From positions 2,781,953-2,845,952 of the forward strand of contig CAXIPT010000008.1 of the NCBI GenBank assembly GCA_964030475.1: a DNA stretch of 64,000 bases, read 5' to 3'. This DNA is from Tethya wilhelma (lineage: Eukaryota > Porifera > Demospongiae > Tethyida > Tethyidae). Positions 23,046 through 35,143 of the stretch are shown piece after piece; position 1 is the stretch's first letter; each line of letters begins with the position of its first letter. A program made the translations under genes and the position numbers. Under the pieces are notes generated by a model, which saw only the letters and a program-made list of their open reading frames with translations, was not told the origin of the DNA and did no database searches.

Positions 23046-26000
23046 TTAATTTTTTCTAAGGGGGAATGCTCCATATATCACTGAAGCCCGACTATCAGTA
23101 CAAAATAATTTGTGATAAGCCATAAGCATCCTGGAATATTGTTCAGGCCCTTGCTCTGATCCTCCAATAATAGGTAGTGTCAAACGTTTCAAAGTAGGGT
23201 TCTTTAATTTCAATGACCAAAATAGTCTGAGTGCTTCCTCTGAAGTACCATAGATATCATGTAGCTCTAATTCCTCAAGTGTTCGATTGGTTTTGATCAT
23301 GGCTGAAAGGGCATCAGTGCTGTCACAATTGAGCCTATTATCCACTGACTTTATGTATCGTTGTGCATGGGATGTTTGAAGAACTTTGAAGCACTTTATT
23401 TTTTTATTATCTTCAAGAGCTTCTGCTAACTCTATAAGAGCTGGATTAATGTTCACACATGAAGTTAATGCAAGTGTGGTGACATTGTTGTTTTCAGCTA
23501 GAAGATTGCACGATTCAGCATCACCAAAGTCTACAAAGAGAATGCTGATAGTTTTCAGTGTTGATGGTTGGAATACAACTTTCATCAGAACATCAGTAGT
23601 ATCTGGTGTCATTGGCTCAAACCTTGATCCTCCGATCCTTAGCTCAGTGAGACGGGTCTTCTTCAACATTGATGAGAGTTCATGAAGGTCAGCTATTCCT
23701 ATTCCATTGTCAACCATTATCAGTATCCTCAAAGAAGGATGACCATGTAGTGCTTTCAAGAGGGATACTACTCCATTTCCTGCCGTAAAGGGATTAAAGC
23801 TAATGTTAAGAGCTTGCAAAGAGGTCATCAGTGGAAGAGTAGTCAATGCAAAGACTTCCAAGTTCCAAGGTGTGTAAGGGAGCTGATAGCAACTACCTAT
23901 ATCAAGGCTTTTTAGATCATTAAGAACGCATTCGGGAAAGCTGTGAAGATAGCATAAGCCATGCTGACCCAGAGGAAGTCCATTCAAATCAAGATCACTG
24001 ATTTTACCGCACACTTTCCCTCGTGATTGTAATCCACAAGCAAGCATCTGCAAGGCATCACTGTTTAAACCAGCTCCTGTAAGTGAAATGGACCATGTAC
24101 AGTTGTAAGCTGCAATACAATGGCCTAATGCAAAATAATCAATAGGTAGTGAAGATACTGTGGCACAAAACACTTCTGCTCCAGAAAATAATGATTTAAA
24201 GGTTTTTTCTTCTTCAGCTTCATACACGCAACGGATCAAAAAAGGTGTATTAGTGAACTTTGCATTCCAATAAGGACCATTTTTAGATCTAAAATTACGT
24301 GAAACTGCTAGTGGATGGCGGGCTGCAATGCTAGAAAGGGCATCCTGTCTATTGGGAGGGTGTAAATCAAGTATAGAATTGATAACAGCTGAAGTACCAG
24401 TTGTGAACATGCTACTACCACCCCCGACAGAATGCTTCCCTCTGTCTGCTATGATCTTCCATCCAAAATGAGCAACATTGTCACCAGTTAGCCCAGCAAG
24501 AAACACATATACAACATTCAGTGAATGCATTTCTTGTTTCTGGGAAAATATTTTGTATTCTTCACTTTCAGGGGATAACTGAGCTAAATAAAAGGCAGCA
24601 AGGAACTCCTGTAGGGTGAGGTGCAAGAAGCTGTAAGATCTGGCTGCCCTGCTACCTCGATAGAGCTCTGGCACAGCAGTGGTGAATCCTAGAGAGGCAC
24701 TAGATCCAGAGAGCTCCTCAAAGACTACAACTTGATCCAACACTCCAGTAAATGCCACCTTGGCAAGACCAAGCAGCAGGTCGTAAAGATGATGAGGGAG
24801 ATCTTTGAGCTTAGAAGGAAGATGGTCTATACAAGGATCATCTTTGCTAGCAAGGTACCTTCGAATCAGCACAAGACACAGCTCAGTATACAACTGAGTC
24901 ATGGTCTGTAGTATAGGCTTACCTAATTTCTTATTCTCTTTGTACAAGTTGGTGACTATAGAACTATTCAAGGGGATGTACATTAGGCTTCGAATAGCAG
25001 GATTTCGAGAGGCTGATATGTATGCTAGAAAGTCTTCCAATTCCTTGGAGTCTGAACTAAATACGTGTCTAGCATACTCCTCAATATTCTCTTGTGTGAA
25101 GCCAAGAGCTTCTACACGCCTTGTTATCTTGCATTTGAGAACAAATTGCAAGGATTGCATGGCTGATGGCCGACTGGTGATAAGCAAGGTGCATTTGGGA
25201 AGACTTTGACCTCTCATGATACGGGCAAGGATGGACTCTGGGTTGGTACGAAGAGAAACAGGAAGCTCATCATAGCCGTCAAGGATTAGCAAAAGACCAC
25301 ACCCATTGTATTTCACCACTTCCTTAGCTACAGCTCGTTGAAGCTCTGTGTCATCATGATAAAATAGATCATCTATCTTTGTTGCTAGCTGAATGCGCTT
25401 CTCTCGAAATCGTAAAAGGAGGACAAGCGAATATTTTTTCAGTGCTCTAATGCCATCCCACTTACGACACAGCTCCCAGGCAAATGTGCTCTTGCCAACA
25501 CCAGGAGCTCCATCTAGTAGCACACACTTGACACTCTGCTGACCTTCTGGAGGGTCAAAGACCTCCTCCATTGTAATCGGCTCCTTCTTGCTCAGAATTT
25601 GGTCCACATTGCCATGAAGAGTGGACTTGGTGTAGTCGTCAAGATCATTTTGATCAATAATTTCTTTCTTGATGAGAGCTAAGTTGACAAACTTCTGGAG
25701 AGGTAAAGGAGGAGGCCATTTGAACCCAGGATCAATGGTTGAACTGCTGTAGTACTCCTTCAAGTATTGAGCATAGGCCTGGACCTCTGGGGAGGATGGT
25801 TTGGTAAAGGGCTCCATGCTCTGAGGATTAACACAGAACCTCTCTGTACAAACAAAGCAGTAATGGTATACATGAACAGCAACACATACACAACTAATGG
25901 CATGCGGCATTAATACTATGTGTGTGTGCTCACCATATTTCTCTTTCAGTCCAACAGCCTGTGAATTCAGAACACTGTCTTTCATGATGATGTCCAGGAA

Positions 26001-27110
26001 GGTGACAAAATGCTGAGGATTTGCCTTGACCTGGCGTTCAATGGCATCCAGCAACTGTGTATTTCTCTCAGAAACAATCACTGTCGGTAGGCGAGCTCTC
26101 TCAAGATCCTTGTCAGAGAGAACACCCTCTGAGTAGAGAGGAGTGGCTAGCTGTGAAAGAGGCTCTTGAATAGCTCTAGTCAATGTGTCATAGAGGCACC
26201 TGAGAGTGGCCAGAGCTGCTTCCTGGTTTACCTGCTTCCTACGCACAGGGAATTATGACACAAACTTCAATGATAATAATTATTATGACCTCAAATAATT
26301 TACCGTATCCGCTGTATTTAAAGCGCCATAAAAAAACATTTAGAAGTACAGTTGGCGCTTAAATAAAGACACTTGAAAACTTTTCGGTCACGGGTGGCGC
26401 TTAAATTAGAGTGGCGCTTAGTAATCAGGACGATTTTGGGATTTATAAACGTGTCATTCGATGTTCACTGTAGTTGTGTGTCATATTGATGGCTGACATG
26501 TTTCTCTATACTACTGGATTCAGTTTCCGGACCCTGCTTCCTCTTTGCTAGTGGCCCGCTGCTGGAAGAGAAATACTTGTACAGCGAAATCGTTCTTCAC
26601 TCTAATTAGTAGGCGCCACTTTAGAACTGCTACAGTGCCACATGGTGCTATATTTAGGACGAAAGGTGTTACATCATTGACAACTGGTGCTTAAATTAGA
26701 GTGGCGCTTTAAATACAGCGGATACTAGCCTCGTTCCCAGGCCTTCCCCTTTTTTAGTTGTGTTATTTTGTNGGAAAGCCTGGGAGCGAGGCTAAGCGGA
26801 TACGGTATAGCTGCTTAATTCAGTAGGCATGGTATTAAACAGTATAGGCATAAGTTCGTGAGATCATATAAATCAGGCTGTCTATCATGATATATCTGTT
26901 GGTATATGCATGGATATGGCACAAACAGACTACTTACTCAACAACAGGTATATTAGCAGCTTCTTTTGGTTCATCTTTCTGAGTTTCATCCTTGGTCTTG
27001 GATTCACTACCACGATCAGGTTGATGCTCTGGCACTAGATCTAGGCCTGGGCCTATCCTTTCGCTTGCACTATTTACGGATTGATCATCCTTAGCTCCTT
27101 CAGTTTCCAT
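23046..27110 (-). CDS. NLR-type receptor: Death-fold, NACHT, leucine-rich repeats
   Basis: Three exons join in frame: 27110-26938, 26238-25934 and 25843-23046, giving about 1091 residues. The first exon is an acidic, disordered leader (METEGAKDDQSVNS). The second encodes a CARD-like Death-fold module (LRCLYDTLTRAIQEPLSQLA, LLDAIERQVKANPQHFVTFL). The third starts with a NACHT NTPase: Walker A LLDGAPGVGKSTFAWELCRK, Walker B GLLLILDGYDELP, and sensor TLLITSRPSA. The NACHT-associated region carries AARSYSFLHLTLQEFLAAFY. The C-terminal third is leucine-rich repeats (LTSLQALNISFNPF, LRILIMVDNGIGIADL). This is the layout of bona fide cytoplasmic NLR sensors, which sponges have in large numbers; the ligand is unknown. 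Intron 2 is 90 nt and reads through in frame without a stop. Intron 1 hosts nested transposons. No frameshift. Confidence 0.93.
26303..26805. mobile_element. TA-flanked inverted-repeat transposon in NLR intron 1
   Basis: Left end CCGTATCCGCTGTATTTAAA, right end inverse AGCGGATACGG, flanked by TA at 26301-26302 and 26806-26807. Internal phrases GGCGCTTAAATTAGAGTGGC recur in both orientations. Its right terminus is split by a 70-bp insertion. The terminal CCGTAT is shared with the 3378 and 47859 elements, suggesting one transposase family. Confidence 0.85.
26725..26794. mobile_element. 70-bp palindromic element nested in the intron 1 transposon
   Basis: Begins CTAGCCTCGTTCCCAGGC and ends GCCTGGGAGCGAGGCTA, with one undetermined base at 26772. 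The octamer AGCGGATA is repeated exactly on both sides (26717-26724 and 26795-26802). Removing the insert and one octamer restores the terminus of the outer element. An 8-bp duplication is typical of hAT-type transposition. Confidence 0.9.
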
Positions 27111-27159
27111 CGTGCTTGTGATTCTGGGTAAGCCCCGACTAATTCAGCAATTTGGCATA

Positions 27160-27171
27160 TGCGCATGCGCA
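27160..27171. promoter_or_regulatory. NRF1-type palindromic motif upstream of NLR gene
   Basis: TGCGCATGCGCA, exact to the NRF1 consensus, 50 bp upstream of the NLR start codon. The same motif occurs near the Roco gene at 10864. Confidence 0.5.
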
Positions 27172-28755
27172 GAATCCAGCAAATCCATCAAAGAGTGGAG
27201 CTTGTGTTGTGAGTGTGCAGTGGCAAATCCAACACATTTGCTAGGCTAAGGCTAAGCTCAGTTCTAATACAGCAATAGGATCTGGTCTGCCCAACCTGTG
27301 AATAATAAACTCTTTTGAATATCACAGATTCAGTTGGTGAACCAAATTACCATGTGCAACATATATCAGCTGGGTTCGAATCTCAGCTACAGATCTCAAG
27401 ATTTTTGTCCAATGACTTTCATAGAAGACACTAGTATTAGGCTTGTATATAGTGATGCTGTTAGAATTGAAGTGATGTGTTATATAGAGTTGACTTTAAA
27501 TTCGGTGATAATTTTATATATATAGGTTTCAAATTGAAAATATCCTTTTACTAAACTTAATTCATGTATACATACAGATGGTTTCAAGCCTGAGCTTCCC
27601 TCTGTGAGCTCAACACTCAGTGAGGATAGTGTTAAATATGAGAAAAAAAATCAAGAACCACACATGCATGCCATAATCATAATACTGATAATAAAATTAT
27701 AAATATTGGAGCAACAATTCCATAGCTGATGTAAAGAGCTAGTGTGAATCGAGGCAAAAATATGGGTCATGGCTGAAATAAATAAATATTGATCATATGG
27801 AATTAAGGACCTATGCATGATCATGAGTGAGAGAGAGAGTTACTATATATAAGTGACATGTTCGAAGATGGACGGACAAAAACAAAAGATAAGTGATCAG
27901 AAAAACCAGCGTATAAACATAATAGAATTAAGTTTCACAGGTAAGCTAACACAACATCAAACACAATTAACTCAAAAAGTTCACTACAGAACTAAAAACA
28001 CCTCAAAATAAACAGGTAATGTACGGTTTACAAGAGAAATTAAACCCAAATAACAAACGTTCTAAGATTTAAGCAAAATAAACATACAAGAGTATAATGC
28101 ATTCAATAAATAAACAAATTAAGTTCTGTTTTCGATTTCACAAAGTTTTGATTATTGTCTTTCTTTGGTGGTGTGTCAGTGCTACTGATATCATGGTTGT
28201 ATCATAAGAATAATCAGTCTTTTTTGGTTAAATTGGTTAAATTGGTTAAATTGTCCTCATATCAGTAAGAGCTAGGTTTCATCATCTTTCAGCTGCAGCT
28301 GGCGAATAACTACAAACTCAAAACTTACCCAGCTATAATTATAATTCCAGTGATTAGAATATCAATTCTCCCATAAGCATGAGTGCAGCACTTACAATAC
28401 ATGCCTACTTCAACCAGTAGCACTCACAGCACTTTTGTCTAGCCGCACTCTCCCATTTTTTTGCAGAGCCCATATTTATATTATAGCTGACATAATGACG
28501 TAAGCAATAATCAATGAGAAATGTACAGTAGAACTATCATGAAACATAATATAACTTAATCAATTAAAGCGATAGAATACAAATTAATGAATACACTAAC
28601 AAAATTAATTATACTGAATTATTTTATTATTGATATGAATAATACTACAATTAGTTCAATTAATGACTACAACAGCAAAGAACAAACTAATCGTGCTTTA
28701 ATCAGTTGCATTTACAAAAGAGTGTATTGATACACTCTTGATTTACACCACTTCG
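27172..28755. other. Intergenic AT-rich stretch without recognised gene
   Basis: About 1.6 kb of AT-rich DNA between the NLR start and the 3' end of the TRAF gene. Only short, low-quality reading frames are present. GGTTAAATT is repeated three times in tandem near 28225. Confidence 0.6.
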
Positions 28756-31700
28756 TTACTCAACGTTGATGCCAAGGGTGTCGATACGACATTTCAGAAA
28801 CATCGTATCATCCTTGATATACGATCGGTTGTTGAGGATAGAAATTGGAGCAAAGAGAGGGCAACCAGAGGCCACATTCATCTCACTTCGAGGCCTCTGG
28901 AAGGAGGATGAAGATGGTTCTGGACGGAAGGACTGAACAATGTCCTTTTGCTTGTCTTGATCGAGGAGCATCAGTGTCACGGTCTGTCTGAAAGGCCAAG
29001 CTAGCAGAGCATTGTACTCTCCTCGCATCAGGGTGATGAAGAAAGAGAGATGGGTGCCTTTGCCACTCCCATCTCCGTCCATGTAGAGCCTCAGACATAG
29101 CTTGTATCCATGACGACTGGTGTAGAAGGGAGCTGAATACAGGGAGACCGTTCTCCCTGTAACAGCTTCGTGTTTACGACGCTGGACTTCAGGAACTTTC
29201 CAAATGAAAGTGCCACTGTAGCTGGTAGCCTGGAGCGTCTGGACCAATAGTGCCATCTCATTGAACCCCTCTTGGATCTGTAGGGTTGTTGTCTCCAGTC
29301 TGGTCACAGCCTCGCTCAGTGGTTGGATCTTCGCGGTTAGCTCTGAACGAAATTGAGACGCTTCTTGCTTTACGGAATCTATTTTTCGATCTAAGGAAGC
29401 AATCTTTGTCTCCAGAGATTGTTCAAGTTCCTTATTAGCCTTCTTCATGAGCTGGTTGTGATACATGACTTTTTCTCTAACATGTTTAGCCAAATCTTTC
29501 ACATTTCCCTGTATATGTAGGAGAAGTCATACTCAGTAAAGAGCCACANTTCTGGACGGAAAGACTAAACAATGTCCTTTTGTTTGTCTTGATCGAGGAG
29601 CATCAGAGTCACGGTCTGTCTGAAAGGCCAGGCTAGCAGAGCATCATACTCTCCTCGCATTAGAGTGATGAAGAACGAGAGATGGGTGCCTTTACCACTC
29701 CCATCTCCGTCCATGTAGAGCCTCAGACATAGCTTGTATCCATGACGACTGGTGTAGAAGGGAGCAGAATACAGGGACACCGTCCGCCCAGTGACAGCCT
29801 CATGTCTACGTCGTTGTATCTCGGGAATTTTCCAAATAAACGTACCATTGTAGCTGGTAGCCTGGAGCGTCTGGACCATCAGAGCCATCTCATTGAACCC
29901 CTCTTGGATCTGCAGGGTGGTTGTCTCTAGTCTGGTTACAGCCTCGCTCAGTGGTTGGATCTTGACAGCTAGCTCCGAACGAACTTGGGCCACTTCTTGT
30001 TTTACAGTATCTAGTTTTCTATCCACCGAAGCAATTTGTGTCTCCAGTGATTGTTCAAGTTCTTTATTAGCCTTCTTCAGCAGCTGGTTATGATACATGG
30101 CTTGTTCTCTAACATGTTTAGCCAATTCTTTAACGTTACCCTGTGTGTGTATATGCATGACATTGTGTATAAAAAGGAGCCATAAATAATATATATATTA
30201 TTAGCAATGCCATGCAAATTGCATTACAATGCTGCTACATGCATGCAGCAGACATTATGCAATAATGAATACAATTAAACATTAACTTTCACTTACAGTG
30301 AAGGTACATCCTATTTCCTTAAGGTTACGGGCTACCGTTTGCTCATGAATATTTTAATGAGCACGCGTAGTTATTTTAGTACGGAGCAAACCGCAACTTG
30401 TGCAAAACTGTTGGCATGATTTTTCGGCGTCATTTTTTTTCCAAAGTATTCCGCGTGTGACCGTACAAAGTGGCTCTTTTTAACCGGATTGTATGTGGGC
30501 AGGGCCAGATCTAAAAAGAAATTTGACAGCACGTTCAACGACAAAGAAACGGTAGCTTTTGTCTTCGCTTCTGCTGCAGAATCACGACAAGAAGTAAGTT
30601 TGAGCTACCATTTTTTTCATACTATAAGAAAGAGAAGCCAACCGAATAGATCTGGCCCTGCAGAGAGTTGGAAATAAGCGTCTAACGCTCCCATAGTCGA
30701 TCTGGAACGTTGCCTCTTGAAATAAACTGACGCCAAAAATTTTTGGCTACTCTTTCTGTTGGTATCTCTGAGTGTAGTAAGCCTGCTGAGGTTGTCTTTT
30801 CGCTGTTTAGGCCTGAAAGTTAAAACGAATAACTGTCTAAGCTGCTGTTTAAAATTTGGCTGCAGTTTTTTGCCAAAAAGAAACTTTTTATTCTTGCTCA
30901 TTAAATATTCATAACAGAATGTACCCCGTATTTGGGTCATGAATATGATTATAGCCCGGTGTCATGTGAAATTGGTCACCCCCCATTTTAGTCACCCCGG
31001 GTGACTAATCTCACGGTAAAATCTAAATTCTAGTCACCTGGGTGCCCATTTTACCGTTAATTTGGGAACCCGGGTGACTGATATACACAGGAAATCATGC
31101 ACCCCATCGTAAAAATGGTCACCCCTTTCACAACTTGGATGGAAAAGCAAATACGCTCTTAGAAGAGTAGGTAGACTATCAGTAGTGATACTTGGTACTC
31201 ACTATATAGGCCTAGTTATATTTCACTTTAGCTTCTTTGTACTTGTACATAGCCTCCTTAGTTTCAGCTGCACTGCATGCATAGTATCGATATGATGCGC
31301 CTAGCACCTGAGCGCTTGCTTTTTTATTTGCTGATCAACAATCTATTCACAGATCATGCTAACCCCATATGCATACAATGATGTTCAAGTTGTTATGTGA
31401 TTATTAAGACTAATCCTTACATGTATACAGAAACTGATTTATAAATAATTTTGAATGATAAACGACTGATAACCTAGAACTTGAACAGTTCTAATATTTA
31501 ACCATAAACAGGCTAAAATTGATTTAAAAAGTTCTTAATAGTACTAGTATTGACTTAATCCATTGCTGAAAACACAAATCAGTACCATGGTAGTGTGCTA
31601 CAATTGGCCGAAAGTATTCTTCTGACTCCGCCTCCGCCATGGATCGGTTTGTAGCAGTGAAAGCTACGCTTACTGGCTCTTTTATATATAGGCCATGGAC

Positions 31701-32588
31701 ACCTTGACAGCTTCTGAGTAGTCTTTACCCTTGCTGTCACTTAAAAAGAGCTACGTAACTGTAACTCAGGTCGAGGTCACGTCCTAGATTGGGGGTTACC
31801 GATTTCACAAGGGGATTACCATTTCCCCGTGAAATTAATCATGGGGGGTGACCAATCTCACAGGGTGACCAGAATTTTATGACACCGGTCGTGAATATGA
31901 TTATCAGTATAGGCCAGTTATTTTAGATACGCTATATGGCAGTGTATTTTAGAACTCAAAATTTGAAGAACTGGCAAAACTTAGAATATTATGGGCTATT
32001 ATCTAATTGTTCACTCTTCAATCCAGGGTCAGACACTGAGTTTTTCCAAGAAAAGAGCCACAAACAAATCGTGGCTGGCTCAGATGTCAGCAGGCAGCTG
32101 CCTTGTGCTCTTAGCTGAATGTTTTGTTGTGTTCTAGAACACTTTGTACACACAGTAGAAAGAAAGTCTCAGTGTCTGCCCCTGCAGAACCAAGGTAAGT
32201 TTCTACTAACACTGACTTCTAGACAGTGTAACTTCTCTACTTGGCAAATTTTGAGTTCTAAGTTTATTTTAGCCAAAATCCACTATATCTCCTTAGATAA
32301 AGCTTTGTAGAAGCATATTCAATGTTGATTTTTGAAACTCTAGAACATATTAGCCACAACTTTTGCATTTTAAAAGGTAGAAACTGTCAAAAGCACTTCT
32401 GATGCTAGATACAGGGAGAACAAATTTTCTAATGAATTATTCATATTCAAACTGTGCATCCTAACCTTAAAGTCACAATCCCTGGTAGCATGAGTGCACA
32501 TCGTATGCATGTGTCTTGTGAGCTGTAGCAGAGAAGGAACAAAAAAAGGACAATGTCATTTAGATTATTCCTGGTATATATATATACT

Positions 32589-32662
<74 letters not shown>

Positions 32663-32708
32663 NNNNNNNNNNNNNNNNNNNNNNNNNNNNNNNNNNNNNN
32701 NNNNNNNN

Positions 32709-32753
<45 letters not shown>

Positions 32754-34546
32754 AATCTTCTATTCCAAAAACAACTGGTATAACTAATTATGGTAAAGAT
32801 CATTCTAGAAAGAAACTTCTAGAATCATAGCAATATTCATAACTCTGACATCACACAGTAAATACTCACCTCTTTCCTAGGCAACTTCTCACCACACCCA
32901 TTGGGGCACAGAGCCAACACCAGCTCACAGTCCCTCTTTGTATGGTCCTGCATTGTTAGAGAACTTCCAGTGATTTAGCTATAGTAATAGGGTCACTGAT
33001 TGAAGCCCATTGAAATCAAGGATGAGGTAGTTCTTCTTAGTTATTCTGTATCCACATGAAGTCAACTTGACTACCAGTTATTGACAAGAAAGCATGTAGG
33101 ATTTAGATACAAAACTAAAGACAAAATACGTGTCAGTTGAACCAAATCAGGTATATTGGTGAGAGTAGCAGCTCCTTAACTAAAGTTAAAAATACATTGT
33201 AGTCAATGGTGCCGGTTCTTTAATTCAGCACCCGGCAAAATCAAATCCAGATACTGTCTATTACGTAACTAGCAAAGATGCATAATAATTACATTCAAAC
33301 TATCGGCACTGACTCAGATATCATGAACTATCATTAGATAAGGGTAAAGTTTAGGGTATACATCCCCTGAGTATGTTATTGTATCCTAGACCTGTGGCAT
33401 GCATGCATAATTATAGGCATGCCCTTATTAGATATGCTTTCTTTTTTGTCTACAAAGGTAGAGTAGACATACTAAAGCCAGTGAAGCAAGAATCTCAAAC
33501 TCAAAGTCAGGGACATAGCCAGCATTTAGAAATAATGCACATGTATGACCCGTTTCCATGACCTTTCTGACCGGATCTGAGCACTCTCAATCAAGCTAGC
33601 GTGAATTAAACTGTTTAAATTTTGTCTTCAAGCGTTTGAGGTCTAAAATCTTGAAAATTAGCTTCAAAAAATAAACGAGTGAGAATTAAATAAATGCGCT
33701 TGAGTAGCTATTAATCAACAATTATATATACTTCTTTCAGTCAAGCTCAAAGGGGGTGTTCTGTGCACCTTTTGAACCCCCTCTGGCTATGCCACTGAAA
33801 GTCACTCCTACCCATTCACCTTTGATTACTTTTCCAAGAATGTAAAACCTCATAAGACAAACTTGTTTAACAGCACACCTGTAGCACATAATAATTTACA
33901 ATTCACACTTTAGAGGTCTAAATAATAATTATTATGCTCTGACCATGGCTATAATAATATGCTTTGACAAACTGTTTCCATTACAAGTCAGATATGTGGT
34001 TAATCATGCATCAATGAATAATTGATTAGACAAGTGCAAAATTGGACACACTATCTTACATAAAGTGTGCCATGTTATATTAAAGATCGAGTACGTACCT
34101 GATAGAAAGTCCCCTCCCCTTCCCATGGACAAGATGGGCTCTGGCATCTCAAGATGGAGTTCTTTAGTTCTAGTTCAACAGCTTTATCCTACATTCATTT
34201 ATTTCCGCTGTATCACCACATTTAGGACAGACAAATGTCCCTTTGCTGCAAAAATTATAATGAAAGAGAACTAGGTAATTAAACATGCACGTGCACAAAT
34301 CACAAATTACAGACTCATTATATTTATTATATTATAGTGATTTTAATCACGGTACTCTCAAATTATACACTATTCATAACAATATTCATCCATTCAAATA
34401 GTTTTTCCTTACTTGGCACTTGTAGATTTGCTGTAGGAGTTGTAGCATTGACCACAGTGACGGTCACCACATGGACTTTGTACAGGTGAATTGAACAGGT
34501 AGAAGTTGCAGCTAGCACACTGCAAATTTTGCAAAGCATGCGCCAT
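28756..34546 (-). CDS. TRAF-like protein (RING, zf-TRAF, coiled coil, MATH) with duplicated last exon
   Basis: Exons: 34546-34413 (MAHALQNLQCASCNFYLF, start of RING), 34245-34099 (FVCPKCGDTAE then zf-TRAF, CPWEGEGTFYQ), 32947-32870 (DHTKRDCELVLALCPNGCGE) and 29508-28756 (coiled coil plus MATH, stop). They give about 370 residues. The MATH domain shows FIWKVPEVQRRKHEAVTGRT, GYKLCLRLYMDGDGSGKGTH and LLAWPFRQTVTLMLLDQD. The second exon changes frame by one base near 34185; otherwise phases agree. A second version of the coiled-coil/MATH exon lies at 30140-29552 with its own acceptor, but ends early at a TAG. Introns hold a 939-bp transposon and a gapped microsatellite. Function as inferred for TRAFs: trimeric ubiquitin-ligase adaptor below cell-surface receptors. 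Confidence 0.75.
29552..30140 (-). pseudogene. Truncated duplicate of the TRAF coiled-coil/MATH exon
   Basis: Closely similar to 29508-28756, beginning GNVKELAKHVREQAMYHNQL after an acceptor at 30141. The codon matching CAG (Gln) after DKQKDIV is TAG here (29565-29567). The copy then ends at an undetermined base (29550), beyond which the intron of the downstream copy begins, so the last third of MATH is missing. It is either a deleted tandem exon or a second haplotype collapsed into the assembly. Confidence 0.8.
30953..31891. mobile_element. 939-bp inverted-repeat transposon with 13-bp target duplication
   Basis: The 13-mer TGAATATGATTAT flanks it exactly (30940-30952 and 31892-31904). Ends read AGCCCGGTGTCAT and ATGACACCGGTCG. 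Just inside are clustered copies of GGTCACCC and CCCGGGTGAC in both orientations, forming subterminal repeats. No coding frame. A 13-bp duplication is longer than for most cut-and-paste superfamilies. It lies in the intron between TRAF exons 3 and 4. Confidence 0.85.
32593..32750. repeat. CA microsatellite containing an assembly gap
   Basis: (AC)n on both sides of a 46-base run of N (32663-32708). True length is unknown. Reading frames across it are artefacts. Confidence 0.97.
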
Positions 34547-34730
34547 TTTGTGATTATACTTGATTACTAATTTCAGTACTTGGAGATCTCTCTAATTTTT
34601 CTGGGTTTGTGCTTCAACACTCATTATAGTCTCCGAGGCTAGAGAAGAGTCTAGAAAGTAATATGTCCCCTGGCTCTCCCCTTTGACCTTTCACTCTCGG
34701 GAAAGGAAGTGGAAGGGGCACGTCAGGCCC

Positions 34731-35134
34731 TAGTCTATCGAGCTAGACCCTTTTCTCACCGCTGCCTAACGCCAGGGAGAGAAAGACTCGGAGGGTCTAG
34801 CACAGGTCACTTTTAATTGCCTACGTCACGGCCGTTTTCGACCGGTCGACCAATGAGCGCGAGCTTTCGAAATCTCAAAGCAATTACTGCGTAGGCGCTG
34901 CAAGGCTGTACTAGATGTGAGGTTGTACCATGCTACCACTGCTGCAAAAGGTGGTGAATATCATTACAGTTACCAGTTTGGTTTTACAACCACTTACAAA
35001 CAACCACATCATGCATTATGGCTTCTGTACTAATGAATTGCGTCGTGACCTGTGCTTGACCCTTTTTTCCCCCTGTCGCATGTCAGGGGTAGAATGCGTC
35101 AGGGGTAGAAAAAAGGGTCTAGCTCAATAGACTA
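34731..35134. mobile_element. 404-bp inverted-repeat transposon with 9-bp target duplication
   Basis: GTCAGGCCC occurs on both sides exactly (34722-34730 and 35135-35143). Ends are TAGTCTATCGAGCTAGACCC and GGGTCTAGCTCAATAGACTA, inverse but for one base. Inside, AGGGTCTAGCACAGG and TGTGCTTGACCCTT repeat the theme. A 9-bp duplication fits Mutator-like elements. It lies about 180 bp upstream of the TRAF start codon. Confidence 0.9.
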
Positions 35135-35143
35135 GTCAGGCCC

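Noticed and set aside
27172..28755. Searched for tRNA or other structured RNA genes
   Set aside because: No cloverleaf with A and B box motifs was found by eye here or elsewhere in the window; a tRNAscan-type search would be decisive.
32447..32787. Open frames across the N gap
   Set aside because: They are CA-repeat translations bridged by undetermined bases.
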